From NCBI GenBank assembly GCA_965153355.1, contig OZ231126.1, positions 20,212,001 to 20,276,000 of the forward strand: a DNA stretch of 64,000 nucleotides, in the 5' to 3' direction. Positions 24,012 to 36,530 of this stretch are shown here, one piece after another. The notes beneath the pieces were generated by a model that was not told the origin of the DNA, searched no databases, and saw only the letters and a list, made by a program, of their open reading frames with translations. Origin of the DNA: Flaccisagitta enflata (taxonomy: Eukaryota; Chaetognatha; Sagittoidea; Aphragmophora). Position 1 is the stretch's first letter, and each line of letters starts with the position of its first letter. Position numbers and translations under genes: made by a program.

Positions 24012-25275
24012 CTATCTTTTTTCATCTTTCTGACTGGTCCATCCTGTTACCACTTCATTATTAAGAGACTGCATCACTGTCTGTTTCTTCATCTTCTCGA
24101 TACATCCTTCTTCGCCACTTGATAGAACTTCTTCAATACTATTTTGCGTCGCCATCTTCTTCATCTTTTTGACTGGTTCATCCTCATCACTTGTTACCTT
24201 TTCATTATTAGGATACTGCATAACTGTCTGTTTCTTCATCTTCTCAAAACGTCGTTCTTTGAAACTTGATAGCACTTCTTCAATACTATTTTGCATAACC
24301 ATCTTCTTCATCTTTTTGACTGATTCATCGTCATCACTTGTTACTACTTGATTATTAGGAGACTACATCACTGTCTGTTTCTTCATCTTCTCAAAATGTC
24401 GTTCTTCGCCACTTGATAGCACTTCTTCAATTCTATTTTGCATCGCCATCTTCTTCATCTTTTTGACTGGTTCATCCTCATCACTTGTTACCTTTTCATT
24501 ATTAGGAGACTGCATCACTGTCTGTTTCTTCATCTTCTCAAAACGTCGTTCTTTGAAACTTGATAGCACTTCTTCAATACTATTTTGCATCGCCATCTTC
24601 TTCATCTTTTTGACTGGTTCATCCTCATCACTTGTTACCTTTTCATTATTAGGAGACTGCATCACTGTCTGTTTCTTCATCTTCTCAAAACGTCGTTCTT
24701 TGAAACTTGATAGCACTTCTTCAATACTATTTTGCATCGCCATCTTCTTCATCTTTTTGACTGATTCATCGTCATCACTTGTTACCACTTGATTATTAGG
24801 AGACTGCATCACTGTCTGTTTCTTCATCTTCTTGATACGTTCTTCTTTGTCACTTGATAGCACTTCTTCAATACTATTTTGCGTCGCCATCTTCTTTATC
24901 TTCTTCTTGACTTCTTCATGTATACCACTTGTTACAACTTCTTTTTTAGGAGACTGCATCACCAACTTTTTTTTCTTTTTAGTTGCGGATACGCAAATCT
25001 ATGAGAGGCTTTGTTCGTCCATATGTCGGTCCGACCGTCGTTGTGTCACGCGAGTTGAGAATGCGAAAAACGTGCATTTATGAATTATGATGCTACAGTT
25101 GTTATTGTAAGTGAGTGTAAGTGTGCGGCCAGTGTGGGTGTGGGAGGGAGATTGGGGTGGAGTTGGGTGTAGCTGGGGGTTGGATGCCCCTACCCACCCG
25201 TCCGCAACGATATTGTGACCCCGCGTCACTTGTTGACTCGTCCTCATCACTTGTTACCACTTCTTTATTGAGAGT
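24012..25275 (-). pseudogene. Tandem-repeat coding exon, interrupted
   Basis: A 147-bp unit encodes 49 residues: MQNSIEEVLSSFKERRFEKM, then KKQTVMQSPNNEKVTSDEDE, then PVKKMKKMA. Each unit is two related halves of about 24 residues. About seven units run from 24012 to 24965 in one frame. They are broken by a nonsense change CAG to TAG at 24363-24365, and a hairpin element (24981-25233) separates them from one more degraded unit (NKEVVTSDEDES) at about 25234-25275. Synonymous and Lys/Glu/Ser differences between units suggest it once coded. The sequence is charged and coil-like. I do not recognise the family, and flanking exons are not identified. Confidence 0.5.
24981..25233 (-). mobile_element. 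Hairpin-capped element in a coding tandem repeat
   Basis: On the minus strand it begins ACAAG with hairpin GTGAC-GCGGG-GTCAC, has GTTGCGGACGGGTGGGTAGG, a variable G/T-rich middle, GACCGACATATGGACGAACA, and ends TTTGCG-TATC-CGCAACT. The intact repeat units show the original target as GAGTC|AAAAAG, so no sequence was duplicated beyond a possible A/T ambiguity. Confidence 0.8.
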
Positions 25276-25363
25276 CTTTGAGATTTCATCAAATTTGCCT
25301 AATGGGCAATTCCATATCCCGTCGGAATCTGGTCGCCCGTAGGTCGGCCCCACCCATTCGTCG

Positions 25364-25620
<257 letters not shown>

Positions 25621-26103
25621 ATCTCATTTTCCTTTTGTATTCCGTTTTTTGCTCCGTCTCATTTATTTCCGGACATTGACCGGATGAGCACAGAGATGAA
25701 GCTAAGGATGAGAATGAGGATGAGAATGAGGATGAGAATGAGCACGAGAATGAGCACGAAAATGAGGATGAGGAGGATGAAGAGGATGAGGTCAACCGAA
25801 GTCACTTTCAACTATTTCTAAATTTGCAGTGTTCTTGCAGCTGTGACCGATTAAGACCACAGTTTGTTGCTAATGATCTTTCTCATTCATAACTATAAGT
25901 CTATAACTGTAAACGATAAGCGTCATTTCAAGTCATTTATGGAGCTTGGTCGGTGTGTCCAAGTGTGTGACGATGTGAGTGTGTGAGTGTGTGTGGAGAG
26001 GGGGGGGGAACTGTAACTATTTGTCTGTATGTTTGCGCCTATTGTCCCGCCCTCTGTGCGACTTTCTTTTTGTCTACTTGTCTTTCTGTCTGTCTATTAT
26101 CTT

Positions 26104-26233
<130 letters not shown>

Positions 26234-26389
26234 CTCCTCACACACACACACACACGCTGCCACGCAGGCGCGCGTGTGTTAGCAGGCACCCAAGTCTGTA
26301 AATCTACGCCGTACGAGGAGAGAATAAATGTTGGAGTGGAATCATTAGTTCGCCGTTTATGACTTTGAAATCAGCATAATTACGCTATT

Positions 26390-27960
26390 CGTATACTCCA
26401 CAAAAATATATCCGTCAAAATCTTTATTTTCTTTTTTTCATTTTTTCGTTTTCTATTTCTTTTTCGTTCTTTTTTAATCTCTTCTACATCCGTTACTGAG
26501 TAAATCAAAGCTATTTAGTTGAGTATACGATTTTAGGATAACCAACGTCAATCCGTCCGTCTGTTCATCCGTCCGTTGGCAACAGAGTGAGTTAATGAGC
26601 TATTGGTTTGTTTTTCATCATTGTTTTTCCTTCATCACTGTCCCTGGTACCACTGGCATGACTACAGCTGTCTTTGCGACACTGTCACTGCCCATCAGCA
26701 CGCAACTTATAAAACCATGTATTCAGTCTTTTCTTTGTTTATGTATTTCTTTTTCTTTTTTTCCTTTTTTTGGCGCAGCGGGACCAGCGAAAACCGAACT
26801 CAAAAGTTCATTAAGGCGACCTTAAGCTAACCTATGGAGAGATATTAAGGCTTAAATGGGAACTGGGATCAAAGTTAGTTCACCGAGATTACGCAGTAAC
26901 GTCTTGAGAGTATGTCTGATATCTAGGCGCCAATTAACCAGCGCCTCCTGGGTCTCAGAACAAGGTTTCCCACTTTTTCTACGCGTGGGTGCGGAAACGT
27001 CCTTCCCTTTCGATTTCTGTTTTACAGTTTAACTCCACTCCAATGGACCCACGTAACGACGTACTTTCTAGGAAATAAATACACGGACAACTTACCAAGA
27101 TTGTAGTACCTAAACCTTAATATCTGTTAAAAAATGAAATCAGATCAACAAACTATAACAAAAAATCTTCCATTCAAGACCAAGCACAGCTCAGTTGCTC
27201 AATCCGTTTTTCAAATGGCAGCGTTTTAAAGAAGATCTGTCATTTTACATTGGAGGATTTCAGTCCAAATCATGAAAGAACGATCCACATTGAATGAGCT
27301 CTCAAATTTAAATGGATTGACCAAAATCACCCTGCTTGGCCTCATTAGATCACATTTTTCACAAATTCATTGATAATTGAAAAATTTGAAGGCTGATTTT
27401 AAACGTATCGCGTATTGCGTAACATCATAAGAAAACAGTACTGATTTAATGATTTTTAACGTATTGCGTATTGCGTAACATCATAAGAAAACAGTATTGA
27501 TTTAATGATTTTTCTTACTTTAAGAGAAATTGAGCACACGCTTGTTTTAGTTGAAAAATTCTGGACCAATCCCATAAAAAAATCCAAACAGAAGCACATA
27601 ATAGATCAAAATACCATAAAATGGCTAAAAATTGATTCATTTGATCAAATATTTCATTCCGTGAGTAAAAAGGCTAACTTTACTCCAGCTGTCCGTATAT
27701 TTATTTCCTAGATAGTACTTTTTGGGCACATCATAGCCATGGCATCGTTTTTGTTCAAGATTAGCTTAACGATTATCTGGAGGAGATCTTGGAGAAATTT
27801 CTATGTTAGTAGGTATTTGAGAAGTGATTGTAGGATCCTCATTTTTGTCGGTTTTTCTCCATTGTCTCTGTAAGGCCTCTTACATCTCTTTCCCCCTCGC
27901 CTTAATCTCCAACTCCTTTGCCTCTGCTCCTCGTGGCCTCATCCGTTTTTCATTTGCCTT
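26390..27960. other. Non-coding stretch with a 57-bp tandem duplication
   Basis: Two near-identical copies of a 57-bp unit (AACGTATTGCGTATTGCGTA ... AATGATTTTT) lie at 27401-27511. Fragments of hairpin-element tracts appear at 26550-26580 and 26685-26710. No supported gene. Confidence 0.55.
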
Positions 27961-27967
27961 CATGCAG

Positions 27968-28047
27968 GTCTTAGTATCGGCCTTGGATTACCCGCTTTTT
28001 GCCTTCTCTTCATTGGATGTTTGTGTTGCTGCAAGAAATATTGCTAG
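27968..28047 (+). pseudogene. Membrane-segment exon, diverged copy of the 44.5 kb exon
   Basis: After an acceptor (TTTGCCTTCATGCAG) the phase-1 frame reads LSIGLGLPAFCLLFIGCLCC, then CKKYC and a stop. The DNA aligns with the exon at 44498 (LSLGLGLSGLFLIIVYFVAR) and the similarity continues past this stop into GATAAGAGAACC and AAGGCAAAGGCC. A small length difference has shifted the frame. It is either the last exon of a related membrane-protein gene with a shorter tail or a decayed duplicate. No Cys-rich exons were found upstream. Confidence 0.5.
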
Positions 28048-28706
28048 TGATAAGAGAACCAAAGCAATACTGTACTCAAAGGCAAAGGCCGGATGCCAAA
28101 GGCCAGAGGTCCAAACCTCGAATCTCAACTCTCAAGATTAACGTCGGACGAAACAATGTCCACAGATCTGCTTTAGCGTCTTCCATACATATTTTTAACC
28201 TGTCTTCCATGTCCAGTTATCACTTAGAATGCACAGAACTAGACTGTAGTTGGGTGTTTGGGGTCCTAAAACCATGATTTTATGATTGAATATTTGATTT
28301 TTGAAAAGATGGATGGGTTCCTTGAATGACTGAATGAATAATTGGTTTAAAGAGTGCATGATCTAATGGACACCGTCAAACTATCTACAAGGAATTACAT
28401 AATTATCATCCAGTTCGAAAGCTTTTGAGCATAAGTTTCCGATTCGTTAGATAATCGTGACTCGCCGTGGGAAATAAGAAAACCGTGTGTATCTGCGTTG
28501 ATAAATAAGTCGGCCATTCTGCCACGATTTTAATCTTTTGCGAAGAACGCTTACAATTGATGATCTTTTTAGCGTCTTTTTATCGATGTTATAGTACCCA
28601 ATCTAATGAATGCATTTTATACTGTTCAAGCATTTTCGTTAATGAAGCGAAAAAAGCTAAGCTAGTCAGATCAGTAGTTAGTGTTAAATATTAAAGTCGA
28701 TTTAGA

Positions 28707-28800
28707 GCTGATAATCCTGACCTTCCGGTGCAGGAGGGAGGCAACAGCAGCCGACGCCTGCCAAATGTTGTTCCAAGTAAACGTGCCTCCATTTACAATA
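28707..28800. repeat. Dispersed repeat shared with 46325-46418
   Basis: TTTAGAGCTGATAATCCTGA, GTGCAGGAGGGAGGCAACAG and CGCCTGCCAAATGTTGTTCC appear in the same order and spacing at both places, at about 80-85% identity. Each follows a copy of the membrane-segment exon, so they may mark one old segmental duplication. Confidence 0.65.
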
Positions 28801-28803
28801 TGA

Positions 28804-28862
28804 ACAAGGCCGCATATACGGCTACGGAAGTTGCGTGCGAGTGGGAAGGGGCAGTGATGAAA
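28804..28862 (+). mobile_element. 5' part of a hairpin element
   Basis: ACAAGGCCGCATATACGGCTACG: the stem matches other copies while the loop differs. A GTTGCGTGCGAGTGGGAAGG box follows. Confidence 0.55.
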
Positions 28863-29249
28863 AGGCTAACCCAAGCTAAAACGCTAATACGCCAAAAAAA
28901 TTTAGTAAGTTTGAACTTAATCACTACGCGGGAGGATAGACAGTCTGGCCGACGTCAAAGTGTGGGAAGACGCATACGATGGCGCCCCCGGTTGTATAAC
29001 TCCAAGTACAGTGGAAATCCGATTTAATGGCCTTCAAGGGACTGGGGAGTTATGGCTGTTTAATCCAAATGTTACTAAATCGAATTACTAATTTTTGTCT
29101 TTTTTTTTTAAGTTTTTTAATGTGTACCACTTCAAAATGTTTTTGTTTTTTTATTTCATTGTACATCTAAGTATGCCTCTGCGTTTTCATTCCATTTTTT
29201 AAATATCAAACATACATGTTGGTTAAATAAAAGATTGACATTAAGATTA

Positions 29250-29337
29250 ACAAGGCCAGATACACGGCTACCCAAGTCGCGCACAGGTGGGCAGGGGCGT
29301 TGAAAAAAGGCCAATCACGCTTTTTGGCAGGAGCAGT
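29250..29337 (+). mobile_element. 5' part of a hairpin element
   Basis: ACAAGGCCAGATACACGGCT, GTCGCGCACAGGTGGGCAGG, then GGCAGGAGCAGT. The 3' hairpin is missing. Confidence 0.55.
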
Positions 29338-29821
29338 ACACGCTTTTCTTTTTATAAGAACACTGTTTATAAGAACATCAGCCTCAGATTTAGTAAGAAA
29401 ATAAGAACATCTTAAGAACATGCTGAGCCTCAGTTTTTAACATAAGTACGTTACTTTTTAAAAAAAATTGATGAAATAAGATGAAATATCCTTAAAAAGC
29501 AATATTATATTATTGATTTTTTAAATAATGTTTTATTGTCTTTTAAACAATAATGAAATATTAATGAAAAAACGATTTTTTTCTGATAGTTACCTAGAAA
29601 CAAAAAATTGTTTGAATTATATATAGTAATTGCATAATTATAGAGGAAATATTTAATCAAAAAAATAAGAACATGTTAAGAACGCTTGAGCCTCAAAATA
29701 GGGTTAAAATTAAGAACGCTGAGGCTCACTTCAGAAATACATGTTCTTATAAAATGAAAAGCGTGTAATGCAGAAGTCGCAAAAGCGTTAGATGGTCAGC
29801 AGTACCCGTTGCCCCTATGTA

Positions 29822-30130
29822 TGTGGATTTGAGTCTAAAGGTTGGGATTTGAGCCTCAACACCGGGATTTGAGCCTCACGGCTGGGATTTAAGCTCTAAG
29901 GCTGGGATTTGAGCCTCAAGGCTAGGATTTGGGCCTCGAGGCTAGAATTTGGGCTTCGAGGCCAGAATTTGGGCCTCAAGATTAGAATTTGGGCCTCAAG
30001 GCTGGGATTTGAGCCTCAAGGCTAGGATATGAGCTTCGAAGGGGGTGGACGGAGGAGAAGGAAGTGGGGCCTCATGGCCGGATTTTGAGCTTTGAGGCTG
30101 GATACTGGGCTTTGAGGCTTGATGTTCGAA
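29822..30130. repeat. Minisatellite, about 20-bp unit GGGATTTGAGCCTCAAGGCT
   Basis: About a dozen degenerate units in tandem. Related units occur at 20570-20790 and, on the opposite strand, at 42120-42600. Confidence 0.8.
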
Positions 30131-30494
30131 GGGGTGGACGGAGGAGGAGAAGGATAAGGAGAAGGAGAGAGTTCTCCTGTGTGAATGCATAGGTCACCGG
30201 CCCCTTTGGGGCCACTGCCCAAAAACCGCCCATAAAAGCCAAAAAAGCTAAGCATTACCAACGGACCGACAGACCGACTGACGGACATAGCGTGCAAACC
30301 TAATGTTAATGATTGAGACCCTACAGGGCTGATTTGAGAATGAATACCATGAGTTTTAATGGCTTACCGTATTTCCTGTAATCAGCACCCCGGGCGCTTT
30401 TGAAATTAAAATGAAATATTCTCATTTTTAACCTGCAATTAGCGCCCTCTCTTTGATTCATGCATCAATGATTTTTTATGAAACTTACTGTTTA

Positions 30495-30698
30495 TGACAA
30501 ATGTTATGTGTTTCAGTGCAATATAGCACTAGAACAGAGAACATTTTTACATTGCATACCATTCATATGTTTTTTGTTTGTTTTTTTTTGCCAAAAGCTT
30601 ATGTTATGTGTTTCAGTGCAATATAGCACTAGAACAGAGAACATTTTTACATTGATACCATTCATATGTTTTTTTTTTTGCCAAAAGCTTTATTTACA
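30495..30698. repeat. About 100-bp tandem duplication
   Basis: ATGTTATGTGTTTCAGTGCA ... TTTTGCCAAAAGCTT occurs twice back to back (starting at about 30503 and 30600) with very few differences, so it is recent. Confidence 0.85.
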
Positions 30699-30809
30699 AT
30701 AGATTTGATAGGATTTTCTTGAAAATAAAGTTTCGTCATGAGCTCTCTTTTTCTTGAAAGGGGGGGGGCAATAAATGCAGGAAGTACGGTATGTGACGTT
30801 CATTTATTA

Positions 30810-30935
<126 letters not shown>

Positions 30936-31417
30936 TCACTGTCGCTCTTTTTTTTTTGAGGGGGAAGGGGCAGTGACCTCAAAGGGCCGATGTCCTGAAG
31001 TGCACTGAGTTAGATTTTCAAATGCCCGGCCATCCATCCATCCATCGATACGTCCATCTCCCCATTGGCCATTGGGACTTCTCAACCCTCAAATTAATGT
31101 TCTCAGGCCTGATATTTGCCCTCCCAGCTCTAAAATCATCTGTGTCAGTCTCCAAATCTCAAATTAACTTCCAGACCCATCAGGCTTCAAACACATTGGT
31201 TCTGTGAGGCTGCTACCCTGCTTTCACTCCACTCTCAATTATATTCTGGTAACCCTTTAAGCGGAGCAACGGGTACCTTTGCCATGACCGTGTACAGTCC
31301 TTCGATGGCCGAACATTTTTTTTATCCTCCGCTGCTCTGCGTCGTCTCAGTGACGCATAAGCGCCGCCATCATGGAGAGCAAGCCCAAAAGGGCAACAGT
31401 TGCGTGCTCTATGTTAC

Positions 31418-32751
31418 CCAGTGGGCGCCATGCTGATGCTAGAAATCATTTCTATAACAAAATCATTTCTATAAAGGAATCTTTTCTATCTAGAGAAGAA
31501 TTCTATAGCCGAATCTTTTCTTATCATGAATCTCTCAGCTATAGGAGATAAAATGACGTAGATGATGATTCGCTATGGCAGTTGGGCTATTGCTTATAAT
31601 GACTCATTTGGTGTCTCTATTGACAACAATCGCGGTTAATCCCAGGCGTCGCATCGCCTTAAAATCATGAACACATTTTCAATTATTCATTGATATTAAT
31701 CATCTTATGAGAGATTGAGGGGGTGAGCACAGTGAGTTAGTGAGCCAGGGAATGTAAGAATGAAAAGAATGAATAGACAGAATCAAGATTGAACAGATAG
31801 AATTGCGATACGCAATTGAACAGACAGAAATGGGATTAAAGCATCAAAATTGAGATTGAACGGACAAAATTGTTATTAAGCAAACAGAAACAGCAGACAG
31901 AATCATAAGTTAACAGAAAGAACCAGGAGTTAACAGAAGGAATCAGGACTTAACAGACAATCAGGAGTCAACAGACGAAATCGCGAGTCAGACGGAACTG
32001 TGAATCATCAGACGGAATCGCGAGTCTACGGACGGAATCACGAGTCTACGGATGGAATTGCGAGTCTACAGACGGAATCGCGAGTCTACAGACAGAATCG
32101 CGAGTCTACAGACGGAATCGCGAGTCTACAGATGGAATCGCGAGTCTATGCACGGAATCCCGAATCTATGCACGGAATTGCGAGTCTACAGATGGAATCG
32201 CAAGTGTAAAGACGGAACGCGAGTCTACAGACAAAACGCGAGTCTACAGACAGAATTGCGAGTCTACAGACCGAATCGCGAGTCTACAGACCGAATCGCG
32301 AGTCTACAGACGGAATTGCGAGTCTACAGACGGAATCGCGAGTCTACAGATGGAATCGCGAGTCTACAGTTGGAATCGCGAGTGTACAGACGGAATCGCG
32401 AGTCTACAGACGACCCGACAGCCATACTGAATCATCGATGAGTAGCGTGCAGATATTAAGCGTCCTTTACGTAATCTTAGAATATCACCTGCGCTATTGT
32501 TGCATCCTATAAACATGATCATTTCATTTCCGCAACACAATCCTGTGAGCTCCCCCTTCCAACTGAGTCAAGTCAAGCAATAGCCTAACAGCAATAACGA
32601 ATCATTGTCTACATCATTTTATCTCCTACAGCTGAGAGATTCATGATGTGAAGAGATTTGGCCTTAGAAATCTTTCCTAGATAGAAAAGTTTTGTTAATG
32701 GAAGTGATTTCGCTATGGAAAAGATTTCTACCATTAGCATGCCACCCACTG
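31418..32751. mobile_element. Long-inverted-repeat element carrying a minisatellite
   Basis: The left end CAGTGGGCGCCATGCTGATG and the right end, read inward, CAGTGGGTGGCATGCTAATG match. The inverted arms can be followed for about 195 bp (through ATGAATCTCTCAGCT and GGCTATTGCTT). No transposase frame is present. The CAGTGG end would suit hAT or pogo-like families; no clear target duplication was found. Confidence 0.65.
31986..32418. repeat. 20-bp minisatellite, unit CGCGAGTCTACAGACGGAAT
   Basis: About 21 tandem units with point differences and a few 1-bp indels, in the centre of the long-inverted-repeat element. Less regular AACAGA units lead into it from about 31770. Confidence 0.92.
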
Positions 32752-33105
32752 TACCCCTACACACAAAACTACATAAGTACATTATTACTTTTTTAACACA
32801 ATTAACACAATTGTGCACCGCGTTTGGACTGTGTCTCTGCATGTATTGAATTTGGTACCAAACATGTGACATACAGAGAGACAGATGGATGAACAGACAG
32901 AGAAGCAAATGAGGCTCTCAAAACAAATTACAAATAGTGTTTGGTTTGGCGTGTTTCACATTTTTTCAACTCAATCATCACAGAAGGACGGACCCACCGA
33001 GCCCCGGACGGACCGACGGACCGACCGACCGACCTACCGACCGACACGGCAAGGTGTAGAGTCGCAATGACAATCCGTGTCTTTTGTTTTTAAGCGGGTA
33101 ATGTT

Positions 33106-33180
33106 TTAGGGTTAGGGGTGGGTTTTAGGGTTAGGGATAGAGTAGGGATTAGAGATAGGGTGAGGGTTAGGTGTGGGTTT
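33106..33180. repeat. Degenerate TTAGGG-like tract
   Basis: TTTTAGGGTTAGGGG, TTTTAGGGTTAGGGA and GTGAGGGTTAGG occur within 75 bp. This resembles an interstitial telomeric repeat. Confidence 0.55.
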
Positions 33181-33433
33181 GGCTTTATATGTTTAAGCTC
33201 GAGTAAGCTTGAATTATAGATTTGTCCTTGTGGGGAAAAACAAGTGCACTGGATTGAATTACCTAACATGACCCAAAGACTCTTATTGAGTCGTGAGTGC
33301 TCGACTGTAGGGAGAGAGCGAGTGAGACCGAGCGCCGCTACTACAGCAACACTACCACGGTGACGCTCCCAATGTCGTCACTATAATCTCATTAAAAACA
33401 ACAAAAAAGCAAAACACCTTTGGTCGCGTTTTT

Positions 33434-34380
33434 AGATGCGTCCCCGCGTCTCTATAAGAGAGTCTGTCCATCTGTTGGTCCATCCGTTGGCCCAACCGTC
33501 CATCACACTTAGGTTAAAAAAACATTTTTGGCACTTTCTGGCCGCCGCGGTGTCGTACACCATCTGAAACGATCTTTGAGTTTAAGTGGCTCATTTGATG
33601 GCCCTTTTCAAAATCTGTCTGTCTATCCATCTGTACCTGCATAAGTAGCAAATGTTCAGTGCGAAATTCGGTCAGAATGCCTTGTTGCCCGATTGACCTT
33701 GCTGGTCTTTCAACTGTGACACGCGCAAATTTACAAAAAGTGCTTTTATTGGAATATTCTCTCCAACTGTGTTTGTTTGTTTTCCAAAATCATCTCACCT
33801 TTTAAGCCGCAATGGTTGGTCAGTCCATCAGTTCGTACCTCATAGTCCCTTTTAGTCTCTAATTGGTCTATCGGTTCATTGGTCGATCAGTCGGTTGGTC
33901 GTTCCCCTTTTTACTTTTTCAGCATTTTTGAGCTTTTTGAGCTCACTGCTCCTGCCCAAATGCCCATGTAACTTCTATCACTGCCCCTGCCCACCCGCAC
34001 GCGAATGAGGTAGCCGTGCATCCGGTCTTGTTGATCTTCACTGCCTGCAATAGTACAACTAAACTTAACTTATTCCCATTGAATGATGTGGCTGCGTTGC
34101 AAACACTATATTCACCCCCGTTTGCATCAAGTCTTTTTGATCGTCATTTCTTTATGCATTAACGATGAGGTTCACCTCGTTCATCGGGATGTCAATTTTG
34201 TTCGTCTCTCTCTTTCTCTCTCTCTTTCTCTCTTGTTGGAAGATAGTTTGTAATTGGTCGGATCTGAGGATTAAGCGAGAGAGATAATCGTGAAGATAAG
34301 AGCAATCGTGCGAGCGTTTGACAGTCGGACTGCGCTGCGCATCAGTACGCGATCACCTCCGCCTGGTATCCGGCCTTGTT
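33434..34380 (-). mobile_element. Cluster of three hairpin-element fragments
   Basis: 33434-33505 is a 3' end with AGACGCG-GGGA-CGCATCT (one mismatch) next to TATAGAG. 33943-34031 is a 5' end with the GGGTGGGCAGGGGC box. 34327-34380 is a shorter 5' end. All read on the minus strand. Confidence 0.55.
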
Positions 34381-34512
34381 TTTCTGTTTCCGTTTATCTA
34401 ATAAGTATACGCTTTAGTTATTGAACGGGTTTTCAAATACGTTGATACGCCCTCTTCAGCCTGTGATCACAAAAGTAATTCCTAACTGTCTATTGCAAAA
34501 GTCTATCAGTTC

Positions 34513-34565
<53 letters not shown>

Positions 34566-35067
34566 CATTCCTACATTCATTACAGATGACTACAGATGCC
34601 GACAAATTTGTTTGAACCGCCTGTCATCAAGATCCTTGATGACCGGATTCACTAAATACTTACATTGAGCAAATTGCTTTACAAAGTACAAAATGACAAA
34701 TTTCGTATCTCTCTGGGATTGGATGTATTGGATGTGTATATTTTGCCTGTTACAGAGTAAGTAACTTTGACTATATAGCTACAGTGGGGTTCGTGGAATG
34801 AATGGTATTGTATTCGTCAAAAAAGTTATGACAGTTGCATACTTCAAGCAAACAAAAAACTATAAACTACTTAACGAAAAATAAATCATCCTTCACTTTT
34901 AAGGCGGTGTCTCATTAGGCAACGCACCACCTTGTTATACATCCCACGAATTTTTTCAACAAAGGACTTTTTTCGCGAAAAAAAGATTTCAATGATATAG
35001 GGGAATTTTAGCTCTTTTCGTAGGAACCGCGTGCTTTCCCAACGATTGTAAGAATAGATGAGGCGTA

Positions 35068-35660
35068 ACCATAAGTGCAATAAAAATGGCCGATTTTTCA
35101 ACAGCTTTGTGCACAGGTTTTGGTCAAAAGATTCTTGGGACCATCCTAAAATTCATGCATTGTAGAAACATATCAAAATTATCTTTCATTTGAGTCCATG
35201 CAGCAAATTTTTTCTCAATTCTTTTAGAAAATATGACAGATTAAGGGCTAACAACTAAATTGCCACCTCATGAAAAAAGGGCCGAATTTGTCACTCGGAT
35301 TTTCTGAAATATTTTAGATGAGTAAAAATGATAGAAGATCTTTATCGATTTCGATGAAATTTTAGGTGCTAGTTGACCTGTATTTGCCCCAATATCAATT
35401 CAATTTTTATCAATATCGGGCAACGTCTTCTGTGATTTTTTATGGAACTTTGTAAAGATACCATGGGCAGCTTCAAAATTAAGTGGTTTTGCTAATCTTA
35501 CTCTCATTTGCATATTCATTGAGTTAGTGGTCCCACAAAAGTTTCAAATGAAAGATCTTTTGAAGGGCTTTCAAGGTGTCATGAATTTTGCTATGTTCAG
35601 ATGAATTTTTGATCCTTTACGGACCTTTCAAAAATCGGCCATTTTTATTGCACTTATGGT
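35068..35660. mobile_element. 593-bp element with 31-bp perfect inverted ends and TA target
   Basis: Both ends read inward as ACCATAAGTGCAATAAAAAT followed by GGCCGATTTTT. TA flanks each side (35066-35067 and 35661-35662). The host LINE codons D-S-I-R-L are rebuilt when the element and one TA are removed. No transposase. TA targeting fits the Tc1/mariner group. Confidence 0.85.
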
Positions 35661-36530
35661 TATAGAATCATTCAAAGCGACGTTACATTTTTGCATCTCT
35701 ACATTCGTCAATTCTTTAACTTCGGCGCAGTTAGTTAGGCAGGGGACACAATGAGAGTACAAAAAATTCATTTGAACTAATTCATTTTGGATAAGATTTG
35801 ATCTAAGTATTGAATTAGCCGAGCGGTAAAAGGCGCTTAACTCCGAGGCAATGGAAAAAGAGAATTTTGCACCCGAAACGATTGTGCAACCTAGATATTT
35901 CCAAGAGGGGACAAAATCAATAGTTTCATTATTCAGTGAAAGTGGTGTGATAGAAGCCGAATCCGTTTTCCCAAAAACAAGAGACTTAGACTTTTTGACA
36001 TTGAATGATAAACAAAATTCACTACAGTAGTTCGAGCATAATACATAATACATGCTACAAATATGGATAACATATGGCATCCCATACCAGAATTGCGTAA
36101 TCTAACAATAAGATCATCCATGTAGAGAACAAAAAGATTGGGGCTCAAAACACCTCCTTGTTTGGTACCAGTGGATACGTGAAAATAATTACTGTATGCA
36201 TTTTCCCAGCGACAGCGACTTTTCATGTTCAAATACCAATAAATCATTAGTTTCAAAAAACAGACAGGTACGCCGCGATCTATTAATTTTAGAAATATAC
36301 CATAGTGAGAAATGGTATCAAAGGCTTTCGAACAGTCAAGCATTGTTGCAATGACGTTAGATCCGTGATCAGTAAAATATTCTACACAACTCTTTAGTAC
36401 AAAAATTGCATGAGAGGGTGAGTGGGCTTTTTTGTAAGCAAATCGGAGATCATCGCTTTCCAGATAGTGACCAAATTTCCGTAACAGGGCATTTTCAAAG
36501 ATTTGTAAGATTACAGGACCTAATGTACTA

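Noticed and set aside
29003-29100. Possible second pogo/Tigger element (TACAGTGGAAATCCG)
   Set aside because: Only one end is recognisable; no matching inverted end or TA-bounded unit was found.
31986-32418. CRISPR-like array of 20-bp repeats
   Set aside because: Units are contiguous with no unique spacers, so it is a minisatellite.
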